NCBI RefSeq assembly: GCF_039545135.1
Contig: NZ_BAABRU010000012.1
Coordinates: 1-64,000, forward strand
DNA from: Herpetosiphon gulosus
GTDB taxonomy: Bacteria; Chloroflexota; Chloroflexia; Chloroflexales; Herpetosiphonaceae
Direction: 5' to 3'
Length of the DNA: 64,000 nt
In this document: positions 24,899 through 33,950 of the stretch, one piece after another
Layout: each line of letters begins with the position of its first letter
How positions within the stretch are numbered: position 1 is the first letter of the stretch
Position numbers and translations under genes: made by a program
The notes under the pieces: generated by a model
Seen by the model: the letters and a program-made list of their open reading frames with translations, nothing else
What the model was told of the DNA's origin: nothing
The model's database searches: none

Positions 24899-25318
24899 TT
24901 AAAGTTCGATCCGCGCAACTTTGCGCAAACCATCAGTCAATAAATCGACTAATGGATCGCCCAATTGCGCACGCATAGCGTTTTCGACCGCATCGCCACG
25001 TTGGCGAGCATCGGGCAAGCGTTCGATTCCACTGCTGGTTAATTGAATGCGGGTCGTGCGCCGATCGCTGGGGTCGGACATGCGTTCGAGCCAGCCATCA
25101 CGCTCAAGACGATCGACGATTGGCGTTAGGGTTGAATTATCGAGATAGGTGCGGTTGGAAAGTTCGCCCATGGTTGGGGCTTCATCGGGCTTGATTGCAA
25201 CGAGGACGAAGTATTGAGCGGTGGTCAGCCCCAACGGAGCTAGCACCCGATTGTAGTGGCTGATCAATTGGCGAGCTACCCGCCCAACTTGAAAACACAA
25301 ATGATAGTGCGCTTCCAC
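24899..25318 (-). CDS. MarR-family transcriptional regulator
   Basis: A 139-residue winged-helix MarR protein: an N-terminal dimerisation helix, LTTAQYFVLVAIKPDEAPTMGELSNRTYLDNSTLTPIVDRLERDG (helix-turn-helix) and the wing RMSDPSDRRTTRIQLT. The start codon is GTG at 25318 with aaggac upstream. It heads the fadN-fadA cluster (105-bp gap) and probably controls beta-oxidation, perhaps in response to an acyl-CoA or fatty acid; that ligand is inference. A possible operator lies about 190 bp upstream. Confidence 0.9.
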   Translation of the reverse strand: MEAHYHLCFQVGRVARQLISHYNRVLAPLGLTTAQYFVLVAIKPDEAPTMGELSNRTYLDNSTLTPIVDRLERDGWLERMSDPSDRRTTRIQLTSSGIERLPDARQRGDAVENAMRAQLGDPLVDLLTDGLRKVARIEL

Positions 25319-25673
25319 AATGCTACGTCCTTGTAAGCTTGATGAAGAATAGCGAATCGATTAATTTAACCACGAAGGACACGAAGAGCACGAATGAGTT
25401 CTCAATTCATTATTTGTGCATGCCCAACGATTCAGCCAATGTCCTGCTCGGTTAAATTCTGGCCCTTGATTTTTATTCCTGACCCCTATCCCCTCATTCC
25501 TGATCCCTCGTATACAAATAGTCCGTACACAAACTAACTATACGCACTGCGTTATGCTTTGTCAAGATTGGGAATTTTGCTACGAAGTCGCTGCTTGCGA
25601 GGGTGAGGAAAGCTTGTTATGATTAGGCAATCCTCACTTGGTCATGGCATCCGCCGGAGAAATGCGTGCTACC
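25319..25673. promoter_or_regulatory. divergent regulatory region between marR and jetA, with repeats and a candidate operator
   Basis: This 355-bp gap holds an aaccacgaaggacacgaag repeat (25366-25395), cctgacccc-type repeats (about 25484-25509) and an AT-rich segment at 25509-25544 with inverted CGTATA/TATACG ends and internal TAGT/ACTA half sites. The last resembles a MarR-type operator or a promoter. No gene seen. Confidence 0.35.
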
Positions 25674-27074
25674 ATGAGTTTGTTCGAGACCGTTCCTACC
25701 ACTCTTTTCCGCCCATTGGCTAGCCCTGGCGCTGCAATTTACACCCAGGTTTTGCTAGCGTTGTTTGCTGCCACCAAGCAACAATCGCAACCGCTCAGCC
25801 GCGAACGGGCATTAAGCCTCGTCGAGCAACAATTAGAGTTACCCAACGCCGAAGCCCTTACCAGCGATGCCCAAGAAGAAGAATCGGAACTTGAGCAGAA
25901 TAATCATGCTTCGGCAATTTTGCGTTCGCTGCGGGCATGGGGCTGGCTGCGCTTTGAGCAGCAAAGCGATTATTCCTCGGCGATTATCTTGCCCGATTAT
26001 GCTTTTCGGTTGTTGCAACTCTTTGAAGACCTTGCAACCAAGCAGCGTCAACATTTGCGCGGCATGATCTGTGGCATTCACGATGTGCTCGAAAAAGCCT
26101 GCACTGGCGATGCACCCCACGATCGGCTCTCGAATGCCTATGAACAGACACTTTTTCTGACTCAGGCGCTCAAAGAATTGCAACACAACATTGGTTTGCA
26201 TATTCAAAAAGTGCTGCAAACTCTCAAAACTAAAGATGTGCTGGAGCATGTTTTTGGTACCTATCGCAAAGATATTGTCGATCAAGCCTATCATCAACTG
26301 CGCACATCCGACCACCTTTCGCGCTATCGACCTGCGATTTTGCAGTTTTTGCAGAAAATCGAGCGCACCAATTTGTTGGAGTTATCGGCGCAACATTTGG
26401 TTAGTCGGGGCGAAGCCGCTAGTTTTGAGGTCGCTTACAATCGATTAACTGACCAAATTGATACAATTCGCAGCCATTTCGACCAACTTGATCAATTAAT
26501 TGGCGTGATCGATCTGCGCCATAGCCAATTTGTGGATTCGGCGGTGCGTAATATTGAATTATTTTTGAGTGCCAGCACCAGCACCAGCGGCCAACTCCAC
26601 CGCATTTTGAGCCAAGTGTTGCCCAATCAACAAGCCTTCGAGCAAGCCAGCCCCGAAATTAGCGAAATGCTCAGCATCTACGAATTTCAATTGACCGATC
26701 AGCAATCGTTGAGTGCGCCAACTCGCGCCGCCGTGCCATTTGAAATTCAAGCTGAGAGCTATGCGCCGCTCAGCGAGGCCGAAATTGCGCAAGCGCAGGC
26801 CGATACATTACGCCAATTGCGCCGTTCGATCAGCCGCGATCGGGTGCGGCGTTATGCTTTGCAGTTGTTGGGTGATGCCGAGCAACGGCGAGGCTCGGAG
26901 ATTGAGCTTGAGGGTGTTGACGATTTATCCTTGATTATTTATTTGCGTTCATATGGCGATGGCTCGTTGGGCTATACGGTTGAGCCAATCGATGATGGCG
27001 TTTGGGTCGAGCGTGATGGCGTGGGCTTTCGCGATTTCTTGGTGCGGCGGGTTTCAACGGAGCAACCAGCATGA
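25674..27074 (+). CDS. jetA: Wadjet component JetA (kleisin-like)
   Basis: A 466-residue protein, first gene of a four-gene Wadjet operon. It begins MSLFETVPTTLFRPLASPGAAIYTQVLLALF, matching the start of JetA-family proteins, and is mostly helical, fitting the kleisin-like subunit of the JetABC SMC complex. The ATG at 25674 is chosen from the family start. In-frame ATG 25662 sits only 2-3 nt after the ggaga site and TTG 25638 further up, so the true start may be 4-12 codons longer. The stop overlaps the jetB start by 4 nt. Confidence 0.85.
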   Translation: MSLFETVPTTLFRPLASPGAAIYTQVLLALFAATKQQSQPLSRERALSLVEQQLELPNAEALTSDAQEEESELEQNNHASAILRSLRAWGWLRFEQQSDYSSAIILPDYAFRLLQLFEDLATKQRQHLRGMICGIHDVLEKACTGDAPHDRLSNAYEQTLFLTQALKELQHNIGLHIQKVLQTLKTKDVLEHVFGTYRKDIVDQAYHQLRTSDHLSRYRPAILQFLQKIERTNLLELSAQHLVSRGEAASFEVAYNRLTDQIDTIRSHFDQLDQLIGVIDLRHSQFVDSAVRNIELFLSASTSTSGQLHRILSQVLPNQQAFEQASPEISEMLSIYEFQLTDQQSLSAPTRAAVPFEIQAESYAPLSEAEIAQAQADTLRQLRRSISRDRVRRYALQLLGDAEQRRGSEIELEGVDDLSLIIYLRSYGDGSLGYTVEPIDDGVWVERDGVGFRDFLVRRVSTEQPA

Positions 27075-27703
27075 GTTTAGTTAATTTTGCTGAAGAATAT
27101 AGCCAACTTTCATCAACCGAGCAGCAATTATTTGCCGATAGTGTGCGGCGTTTGCTCAGCGATGGCTTGATTTGGCGCGAAGATGAGCAGGATCGGCGGA
27201 TTTTTGCTTGGTTGGTACGCCGGATCGATTTGGTGCGCGATTACTTGGCGGTCGCAGGCTGGGAGCTACATTACGCCGAAAATTTACATATTTTTCATGT
27301 ATTTCATCGTGATGGTAGCCATCGCCGCCGCTTCAACCGCGAAACAACTCTATGGCTCTTATTGCTACGTTTGATTTACGCCGAACAATATGAGTCGCTC
27401 AATCCGAGTCTGACGCGCTATCCAACCACCACCGTGAGCGATGTTTATAGCCGCTATGGCGAGTTTTTTCCTGGCCAAACGATTCGTAAAAAAGGCGCGT
27501 TCGACGAGGCTTTACGTCTATTCAATGGGCTAAAACTCGTGCGTGCCCCTAATAGCAAAGCGCTACGCGCCAACGACCCCGATGCAGTGATCGAATTATT
27601 GCCAGCACTTGAAGTGATCGTTCCGGCCAGTGGCATCGCCGCCTTGGCCGAACGCCTAGCCGAATATCAACGCCCCAACAGTGCTGACGAGGAGCAAGAA
27701 TGA
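27071..27703 (+). CDS. jetB: Wadjet component JetB (kite-like subunit)
   Basis: A 210-residue protein with ATG overlapping the jetA stop (atga) and its own stop overlapping the jetC start, so translation is coupled. The middle part (TTLWLLLLRLIYAEQYESLN ... VSDVYSRYGEFF) resembles JetB/DUF4194-like winged-helix subunits, which equate to MukE/ScpB in SMC complexes. It is assigned mainly by position between jetA and jetC plus this segment. Role: part of the complex that senses and extrudes circular DNA. Confidence 0.85.
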   Translation: MSLVNFAEEYSQLSSTEQQLFADSVRRLLSDGLIWREDEQDRRIFAWLVRRIDLVRDYLAVAGWELHYAENLHIFHVFHRDGSHRRRFNRETTLWLLLLRLIYAEQYESLNPSLTRYPTTTVSDVYSRYGEFFPGQTIRKKGAFDEALRLFNGLKLVRAPNSKALRANDPDAVIELLPALEVIVPASGIAALAERLAEYQRPNSADEEQE

Positions 27704-30700
27704 TCAAGCTTAGTCGCATTTTTCTGTATCATTGGCATCGCTTCGATTGGCATCTGTTGGATGTGCAAGATAGTTTGTATTTGGCGGGTCACAATGGTTC
27801 GGGCAAATCATCGATTCTTGATGCTTTGCAATTGGTGTTGGTGGCCGATTTGGGGCGGGTGCGGTTCAACAGTGCCGCCCAAGATCGCTCACAGCGTTCG
27901 TTGGATAGCTATGTGCGTGGCAAAATTGGCGAGCAACATTGGCTGCGACCTGGCGATACAATTGGTTATGTGGTGCTAGAGTGGACTGACGATCTCAAGC
28001 ATGAAGCCTTTGTTAGCGGGGTTTGCTTGGAAGCCCGCGCCGCCACTCAAAGCGTTGAAAAAACTTTTTTTATCATCGATGGTCAATTAAATCCTGATGT
28101 ATTTATTGAACAAGGCAAGCCTCGCACTCGCCGCGAAATCAAAGCTATGGCACGCAATCGCTCAACCGCTGAAAGTTTCGATCAAACTGGCGAATACCAA
28201 GCGGCCTTATTGAATCGGCTGGGCGGCTTAAATCAACGCTTTTTCGATTTATTTCTGCGGGCCTTGACCTTCCAACCAATTCGCAATATTCGAGAGTTTG
28301 TTGAGCAATGGCTGCTGGAGCCAAATTCGCTGGATGTTCATACCTTGCAAAGTGTGGTCGAACGCTTACGTGATTTGGAGCGAAAAGCTAAAGAAGTTGA
28401 AGAAAAATTAAAAAGCCTCAATCTGATTATCAAAACCCAAGAAGAAGCTAAGCGTTTGCGTGGCCTGCATGGCAAATTTGAAATTCTGGCGGCACATTAC
28501 CAAGTTGCCACAATTCAGCAACAAATTAATCAACAACAACAACGTTTAATTGATACTCGCCGCGATTACGAATTAAATCAGGCTGATCTTGAGCAACAAC
28601 TTGGTTTACAACAAAGTGCCCAAGCTGCTTTGATTGAAGCCCAAGTTCAATTAAGTCAATCGGATGTTGTGCGCCGTAAAAATCAACTTGCGGCTGAAAT
28701 TCAACAATTGCAACAACAAATTCAAAAAATTAATCAACGTTGGCGACAAGTCCAAGTGAAATTAAGCCAAATTGCTGAATTATTGAACAAATTACAACCA
28801 ATTGCTGAGCAAGATTTAGTTAATCTAGTGCAGCAGACTGAGCAAATTTCCCAAGCTCAGCAAATTTTGCCATTATTGCAACAGCAAAGTACTCAAACCG
28901 AATCGGCACTAGAATTACAACAGCAAGCGATGACCAGAACGACTGATACAATCAATCGTTTAATCGAGCAAGAAAAACAATTGATTCAAGAAATTGCTAG
29001 TCTTGAGCAATCGAATCGCAAAAATCATTATCCCCAAAATGTGGAAAATGTGCGTAAGTACTTAAAATCAGCATTAAATATTGAACTCTTTTTGCTTTGT
29101 GAGCTGTTAGAAATTCCCGATCAACATTGGCAAGATGCAGTTGAAGCAATGCTTGGCCAACGCCGTTTCAATATTATCGTCGAGCCTAAATATTATGGTC
29201 AAGCGCTTGATCTGCTCGATCAGTTGCGCGAAAAAGAACGGATTTATGATGTTGGTTTGGTTGATTTACAAAAAGCGAATGAAGAATCACGAGATGCTTT
29301 GCCTAAATCACTTGCAACCAAAGTACAAGGCAAATCTAAAAAAATCGATAACTATATTGCCACCATTCTTGGTAATATCATCACCTGTGAACATGTGCAA
29401 GATTTGCGTCAACATCGTCGGGCAATTACTGCCGAAGTGATGGTGTATCAAGAATGGACGGCACGGGCGATCGATCCGCAGCGATTTCGGCCTTGGTTTA
29501 TTGGTGAACGTGCCCAACGCTCACAAATTGAAAGTCGCCGCCAGCAATTAACCGAAATTCAAGCTGAATTGGTGACATTACGCCCAGAACAACAAATTCA
29601 ACGCCAATACCTTGAACAATTGCGCCAATTACAACGTTTGTTATTAGGCTTGGATTCGTATTTTGAGGAAGAACTTGATTCGAGTCAGTTACAAGTGACG
29701 CTTGCTGAATTGCAACGCGAACACGATAGCATTGATACCAGCGGTGTGGCGGCGCTTGAAGCTGAAGTTAAACGTTTACACATAATTCATGAAGAGTATG
29801 CACTTAATATTCGCCGTTTAGAGCGAATTATCGGTACACTAAATAATCAAATTACTCAAATCGAACAGCAACTTCAGGAAAACCAGCATCAATTATTGAA
29901 TGCGCAAAGCATGTTTGAGCATACTCAGCAGCGTTATCCCGACCAAATTGACGATGCGCTCAACGATTTTCAGCGCGAAAATACCGACCAAGCGCAATTT
30001 AGCCGTTTACAAGAAACCGCTGAGCAACAAGGTCGCGGCTATAATACCCGCTTCAACAATACCCAAGAACAATTACGCGAACAAGTTATTCTCTACAATC
30101 GCGATTTCCGAGCGCGTGAGCTAGCCGATATCGAGCAAACTAGCTTTCAAGAGAAACGCGCTGAGCTAGAGGCTACAGATTTACCGCATTTTGTGCAGAA
30201 GATCGCTGAAGCCAAACATGAAACTGAAACCGAGCTACGCGAACATGTTTTGCACAAGCTGCGTGAAAATATTGGCCGCGCCAAAGCCGAGCTTGATCGA
30301 ATTAATGATGCCTTGCAAGGCTTAGATTTTAATGGCCAGCGTTATCATTTTCGCTATGAAATTGCCGATTCGTTGCGTGATTTTTACCAATTGATCGAAC
30401 AATCGGCGAATGTTACCAGCGAAATGATTCAGGATAGCGATTTTTATCAGCAGCACAAAGCCACATTCGATCGCTTCTTTCAATTATTAATTCAGCCTGG
30501 CCTAACCGACCAAGAAAAGCTTGATCAAGCCCAGATTACCGATTATCGGCGCTACTTGAGCTACGATATTGATGTGATTGAGCGTGATGGTACTCGTTCA
30601 CGCTTGAGCAAAATTATGGGCCAAACTTCTGGCGGCGAAACTCAAACCCCGTTTTATGTGACAATTGCCGCCTCGTTTGTGCAGCTTTATAAAATTAACG

Positions 30701-30981
30701 AACGCAGCAAACGCTCAACCATCAGAATTGTGGCCTTCGATGAAGCTTTTTCCAAAATGGATCAAGATCGGATTGGCTCAACGCTTGATTTGTTTCACCA
30801 TTTTGGTTTGCAAATCATCACGGCCACACCGATTGAGCGCTGCGAATATTTAGTGCCCAAAATGTGCACAACACTGGTTTTGACTGGCTTGAAAGATCGC
30901 CAGCAGCGGGTTTTGGTCGAGCCTTATCGTAATTATGCAGCCCGTTTAGAGGCGCTGAATGCTGAATCTGAACAAAACTAG
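27700..30981 (+). CDS. jetC: Wadjet component JetC (SMC/MukB-like ATPase)
   Basis: A 1093-residue SMC-like ATPase. The Walker A motif GHNGSGKSS is at 30-38, there is very long Gln-rich coiled coil from about 215 to 430 and again 600-880, with a hinge-like globular segment at roughly 440-600 (VEAMLGQRRFNIIVEPKYY). Near the C-terminus are the ABC signature (MGQTSGGETQTPFYVTIAAS) and Walker B (RIVAFDEAFSKMD). This is the loop-extruding motor of Wadjet, using ATP to reel in plasmid DNA. It overlaps jetD by 23 nt. Confidence 0.95.
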   Translation: MIKLSRIFLYHWHRFDWHLLDVQDSLYLAGHNGSGKSSILDALQLVLVADLGRVRFNSAAQDRSQRSLDSYVRGKIGEQHWLRPGDTIGYVVLEWTDDLKHEAFVSGVCLEARAATQSVEKTFFIIDGQLNPDVFIEQGKPRTRREIKAMARNRSTAESFDQTGEYQAALLNRLGGLNQRFFDLFLRALTFQPIRNIREFVEQWLLEPNSLDVHTLQSVVERLRDLERKAKEVEEKLKSLNLIIKTQEEAKRLRGLHGKFEILAAHYQVATIQQQINQQQQRLIDTRRDYELNQADLEQQLGLQQSAQAALIEAQVQLSQSDVVRRKNQLAAEIQQLQQQIQKINQRWRQVQVKLSQIAELLNKLQPIAEQDLVNLVQQTEQISQAQQILPLLQQQSTQTESALELQQQAMTRTTDTINRLIEQEKQLIQEIASLEQSNRKNHYPQNVENVRKYLKSALNIELFLLCELLEIPDQHWQDAVEAMLGQRRFNIIVEPKYYGQALDLLDQLREKERIYDVGLVDLQKANEESRDALPKSLATKVQGKSKKIDNYIATILGNIITCEHVQDLRQHRRAITAEVMVYQEWTARAIDPQRFRPWFIGERAQRSQIESRRQQLTEIQAELVTLRPEQQIQRQYLEQLRQLQRLLLGLDSYFEEELDSSQLQVTLAELQREHDSIDTSGVAALEAEVKRLHIIHEEYALNIRRLERIIGTLNNQITQIEQQLQENQHQLLNAQSMFEHTQQRYPDQIDDALNDFQRENTDQAQFSRLQETAEQQGRGYNTRFNNTQEQLREQVILYNRDFRARELADIEQTSFQEKRAELEATDLPHFVQKIAEAKHETETELREHVLHKLRENIGRAKAELDRINDALQGLDFNGQRYHFRYEIADSLRDFYQLIEQSANVTSEMIQDSDFYQQHKATFDRFFQLLIQPGLTDQEKLDQAQITDYRRYLSYDIDVIERDGTRSRLSKIMGQTSGGETQTPFYVTIAASFVQLYKINERSKRSTIRIVAFDEAFSKMDQDRIGSTLDLFHHFGLQIITATPIERCEYLVPKMCTTLVLTGLKDRQQRVLVEPYRNYAARLEALNAESEQN

Positions 30982-32164
30982 CAATGTAATTTTGCAGCAA
31001 TTACTTGATCAACACGAGCAGCCTGAGCGCCAGCGAGTTAATCGGGTGCAGATTAAAGCAGCCAAATTTTCGCGTTATTTTGATGAAAAACAGGTTGATG
31101 AGCGCCAACAAACCAATAATTACTTGATTGAGCTGGCCAAAAATCAGCTCATTAAGCTGCATTGGCGCAAATGGGAAGAAGGCAATTGGCTTGAAGCGGT
31201 TGATTTGCTTGATGCAGTAGTGCTGTATCGTTTGCTGAAACGCCAACCCTTGGCCGAGCAACAGCAGGCCTTGCGCGAATTATTGGCTGAATATATATCA
31301 GCGCAGGGGTGGATGGCCGATTGGCTGGCGTGGCTTGAACAGCAATTAATCCAGCAGCGCTCGATCCAACCGCTTGATTTAACCGATCCTGCTTGGAATC
31401 GCGATTTGCTACGGGCGATTGATGGCCTGACTCAACTGGAAACGCCAATTTTGGAGCGTTTGTTTAGTGTTGGTTGGCTGGGCCAGAGCAAACGATTTAG
31501 CGAGCTAGAAAGTGCAGTTTTGCGGGTTTTGCGCCAATTTGCCCCGCAAGCCAAGCAGTTTGGCGATGATGATCGGGCTTTGCTGCAAGCCTTTAATCTC
31601 GAAAAAGTGCCAGAATATGTGCTGCTTGCTGGCGATTTAGATTTGGAATTGCATGGAAATCGGCTGGAATTAGGCGCGTTTCGGCCAAGTTTGGGCTTGC
31701 CTAGCTCGATCTTGCGCCAAGCGCAGGTGTTGGATTCAACCGGTACTGAAATTATTACGATTGAAAATTTAACCAGCTTCCACAGCATGCTTGCCCGCCA
31801 ACCACAGGCCTTGTTGATCTACACAGGTGGTTTTGCTAGCCCGAGCCTCTGCCAATTTTTGGGCAAACTTGCCATAGCTTTGCCTGATGTAGCTTGGTAT
31901 CACTGGGGCGATTACGATGTGGGTGGTTTACGAATTTTGGCGCATCTACGCCAGCACGTTGCTCAAATTCGGCTGTGGCAGCCTGATCCAGTGATTTTTC
32001 AACGCGTAGCTAATGCCACCCAAGCGCTCACTCAAAAAGAACGCCAGAGCCTCGCCGAACTCCAACAGCACCGCTTGCTCCACGATTGCCAAGCTTTAAT
32101 TACCGCAATGTTAGAACAGAATATCAAACTCGAACAAGAGCAACTTGATCTTTTAGGGCACTAA
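30959..32164 (+). CDS. jetD: Wadjet nuclease JetD (TOPRIM, topoisomerase VI A-like)
   Basis: A 401-residue protein with an N-terminal DUF3322-like region (LLDQHEQPERQRVNRVQIKA) and a C-terminal DUF2220/TOPRIM-like part: a Glu in IITIENLTSF and the Asp motif WYHWGDYDVGGLRILAHL, typical of Spo11/topoisomerase VI A-like TOPRIM folds. In known Wadjet systems JetD cuts circular DNA engaged by JetABC, protecting against plasmids. The start lies inside the end of jetC, so expression is coupled. Metal-binding residues are present, so it should be active. Confidence 0.92.
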   Translation: MLNLNKTSNVILQQLLDQHEQPERQRVNRVQIKAAKFSRYFDEKQVDERQQTNNYLIELAKNQLIKLHWRKWEEGNWLEAVDLLDAVVLYRLLKRQPLAEQQQALRELLAEYISAQGWMADWLAWLEQQLIQQRSIQPLDLTDPAWNRDLLRAIDGLTQLETPILERLFSVGWLGQSKRFSELESAVLRVLRQFAPQAKQFGDDDRALLQAFNLEKVPEYVLLAGDLDLELHGNRLELGAFRPSLGLPSSILRQAQVLDSTGTEIITIENLTSFHSMLARQPQALLIYTGGFASPSLCQFLGKLAIALPDVAWYHWGDYDVGGLRILAHLRQHVAQIRLWQPDPVIFQRVANATQALTQKERQSLAELQQHRLLHDCQALITAMLEQNIKLEQEQLDLLGH

Positions 32165-32168
32165 AAAT

Positions 32169-32201
32169 CCTTTGCCCAGCGAGGGGGACGCTGGGCAAAG
32201 G
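32169..32201 (+). terminator. hairpin terminating the jet operon
   Basis: A 13-bp perfect stem cctttgcccagcg (32169-32181) with 32189-32201, starting 4 bp after the jetD stop. There is no T tract, but the stem is very stable. Confidence 0.6.
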
Positions 32202-32836
32202 TGCGGCGGAAGGAGGTGTCTACGCCGTTGCTGGCTTAGCAGGAGGCGCGGTGGATTTGTTGCGCCCGTCCATGGGGTGCCAAGGCGCGGCAACAGCCAA
32301 CGATCAAGGCCAGCGCATCCGGCGACGTTTCGGCCAATATCAACACGATAGCAATCGTGAAAAGGAGGGCATTGGCCTCGTACCGGTGGTTATAACAGGC
32401 TAGCTTCGTAAACTACCAAACTTGGTATCAATCGCGATCAAAGCATCAAGCTCAAGAGCGAACCGAATGAGTAATGAACCAACTTCAGGTTTGCGAACCA
32501 GTTGAAGGCATGGCGAATACTCTGTTCAGGCATTGCGACGGTACGCTGCTCGAACGTTTCTGGTTATTCAGGTGGCAGCAACGGCCTAGCATTGACTGCT
32601 TTGCTGAATAAACGCAGATGCGATGCTTTTAATGTGCTTGCCTTCGTAATGAAGGAATTTGCTGAAGCTAGTTGGCGAATTCATCATCGTTCGTTGAGAA
32701 GAGTTTCTCTAACGATTGTGTCCAGCAGTGATGATGCTTCACTTGGCCTCGTTTGTTTATGGGTTTAGAATACAGGTATTCACCCAGCAGCAACGAAATA
32801 GTTTCGCAACGATACGTAGCGAGTCCTTCACCTTGG
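32202..32836. other. 635-bp gap, degenerate non-coding region
   Basis: There is no convincing gene. Short frames exist on both strands: on the minus strand one near 32430-32545 reads FEQRTVAMPEQSIRHAFNWF and continues about 15 residues to a stop. None has a start with a ribosome site. It looks like decayed mobile-element or gene debris at the edge of the defence operon. Confidence 0.4.
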
Positions 32837-33808
32837 TTAAGCTGGTAGCCGCACACTCCAATCAGCCAATTCTTGCTCTGGTTGCTGTTGCCAAATCAGC
32901 AAGCCATCTTGGGCTAGGCCATTGACCAACTTGGCTAGCCACGTGAGATCCTGCTCGTTACCAACCCAATCTAGCTTAACTTGCGGCCCTAAACTAGCCA
33001 GATCGAGGCTTTGCTGAGTTTCAAGTGCTCGCAGGGCATCGATAATGCGCCCACGAAAATAGCGGTTTGAGGTATGAAATGGCTGCTCGGCGGCTTTTTT
33101 GCGTGGTTTGATCACTGGCGGTTGCCACATATCAAGCTGAGTGTTGGCTTCGCGCCAAATTGCGTAGGCTCGGCAATGTTGATTGACAGGGCAACGCCAA
33201 CATTGGGGTTTGGCGGCGCTACAAATTAACGCTCCCAACTCCATAATTGCTTGGTTCCATGCCCAGCCTTGGCCTTTGGGAATTAATTGTTGGGCATAAT
33301 CGATCAACGTTTGTTCGTTGGTTTCAGGCGGGGCATCTTCGGGGCCAACCAACAAACGCCGTACCACGCGCCGAATATTGGTATCAAGAAAGGCTACATC
33401 ACGCTCGAAGGCAAAACATGCGACTGCCCCTGAAGTGTAAGCCCCAATTCCTGGCAAATTGCGCAAACCTTCAGGCGTAGCGGGGAATCCAGCTGGATCG
33501 GCGGGATAGCCTGCGGCGACAATTGCCTGGGCTGCCCGTTGCAGATTGACCGCGCGGCGATTGTAGCCCAAACCTTGCCACGAACGAATAACATCGGCGG
33601 TTGAGGCGCTGGCCAAGGCCTCGACCGTCGGAAACAAAGCCAAAAATGCCTCATATTTGGGAATAACCCGATCAACTTGGGTTTGTTGGAGCATGGTTTC
33701 CGACACTAAAATATAGTAAGGATTACGGGTGCGTCGCCATGGTAAATCGCGGCCATTGGCTTGAAACCAAGCCAGTAGATCGGTTTGTAAGGTACTTAAT
33801 TCGCTCAT
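32837..33808 (-). CDS. mutY: A/G-specific adenine DNA glycosylase
   Basis: A 323-residue MutY that removes adenine mispaired with 8-oxoguanine. Glu37 in SETMLQQTQV, helix-hairpin-helix LPGIGAYTSGAV, catalytic Asp142 in AFLDTNIRR, and a 4Fe-4S cluster Cys196-X6-Cys203-X2-Cys206-X5-Cys212. The C-terminal ~75 residues (RIIDALRAL ... WLAKLVNGLAQDGLLIW) look like a small winged-helix module rather than the Nudix-like 8-oxoG-reading domain of classical MutY. Convergent with the debris region downstream of Wadjet. Confidence 0.93.
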   Translation of the reverse strand: MSELSTLQTDLLAWFQANGRDLPWRRTRNPYYILVSETMLQQTQVDRVIPKYEAFLALFPTVEALASASTADVIRSWQGLGYNRRAVNLQRAAQAIVAAGYPADPAGFPATPEGLRNLPGIGAYTSGAVACFAFERDVAFLDTNIRRVVRRLLVGPEDAPPETNEQTLIDYAQQLIPKGQGWAWNQAIMELGALICSAAKPQCWRCPVNQHCRAYAIWREANTQLDMWQPPVIKPRKKAAEQPFHTSNRYFRGRIIDALRALETQQSLDLASLGPQVKLDWVGNEQDLTWLAKLVNGLAQDGLLIWQQQPEQELADWSVRLPA

Positions 33809-33950
33809 AATGCTTTCTGTTCTAAAACGTTCTAGCTTGATCGTACCATAAACTAGTTTGCTTGGCTGAAATCTCGGTCTTTAGTCGCTCGATATCGAAC
33901 AACTGTGCGTTTATACTAGTAACAACGAATTTTCATCAGGAGAATGCTAA

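Noticed and set aside
25839-26315. 158-residue minus-strand ORF in jetA
   Set aside because: Antisense shadow within the tightly overlapping jet operon.
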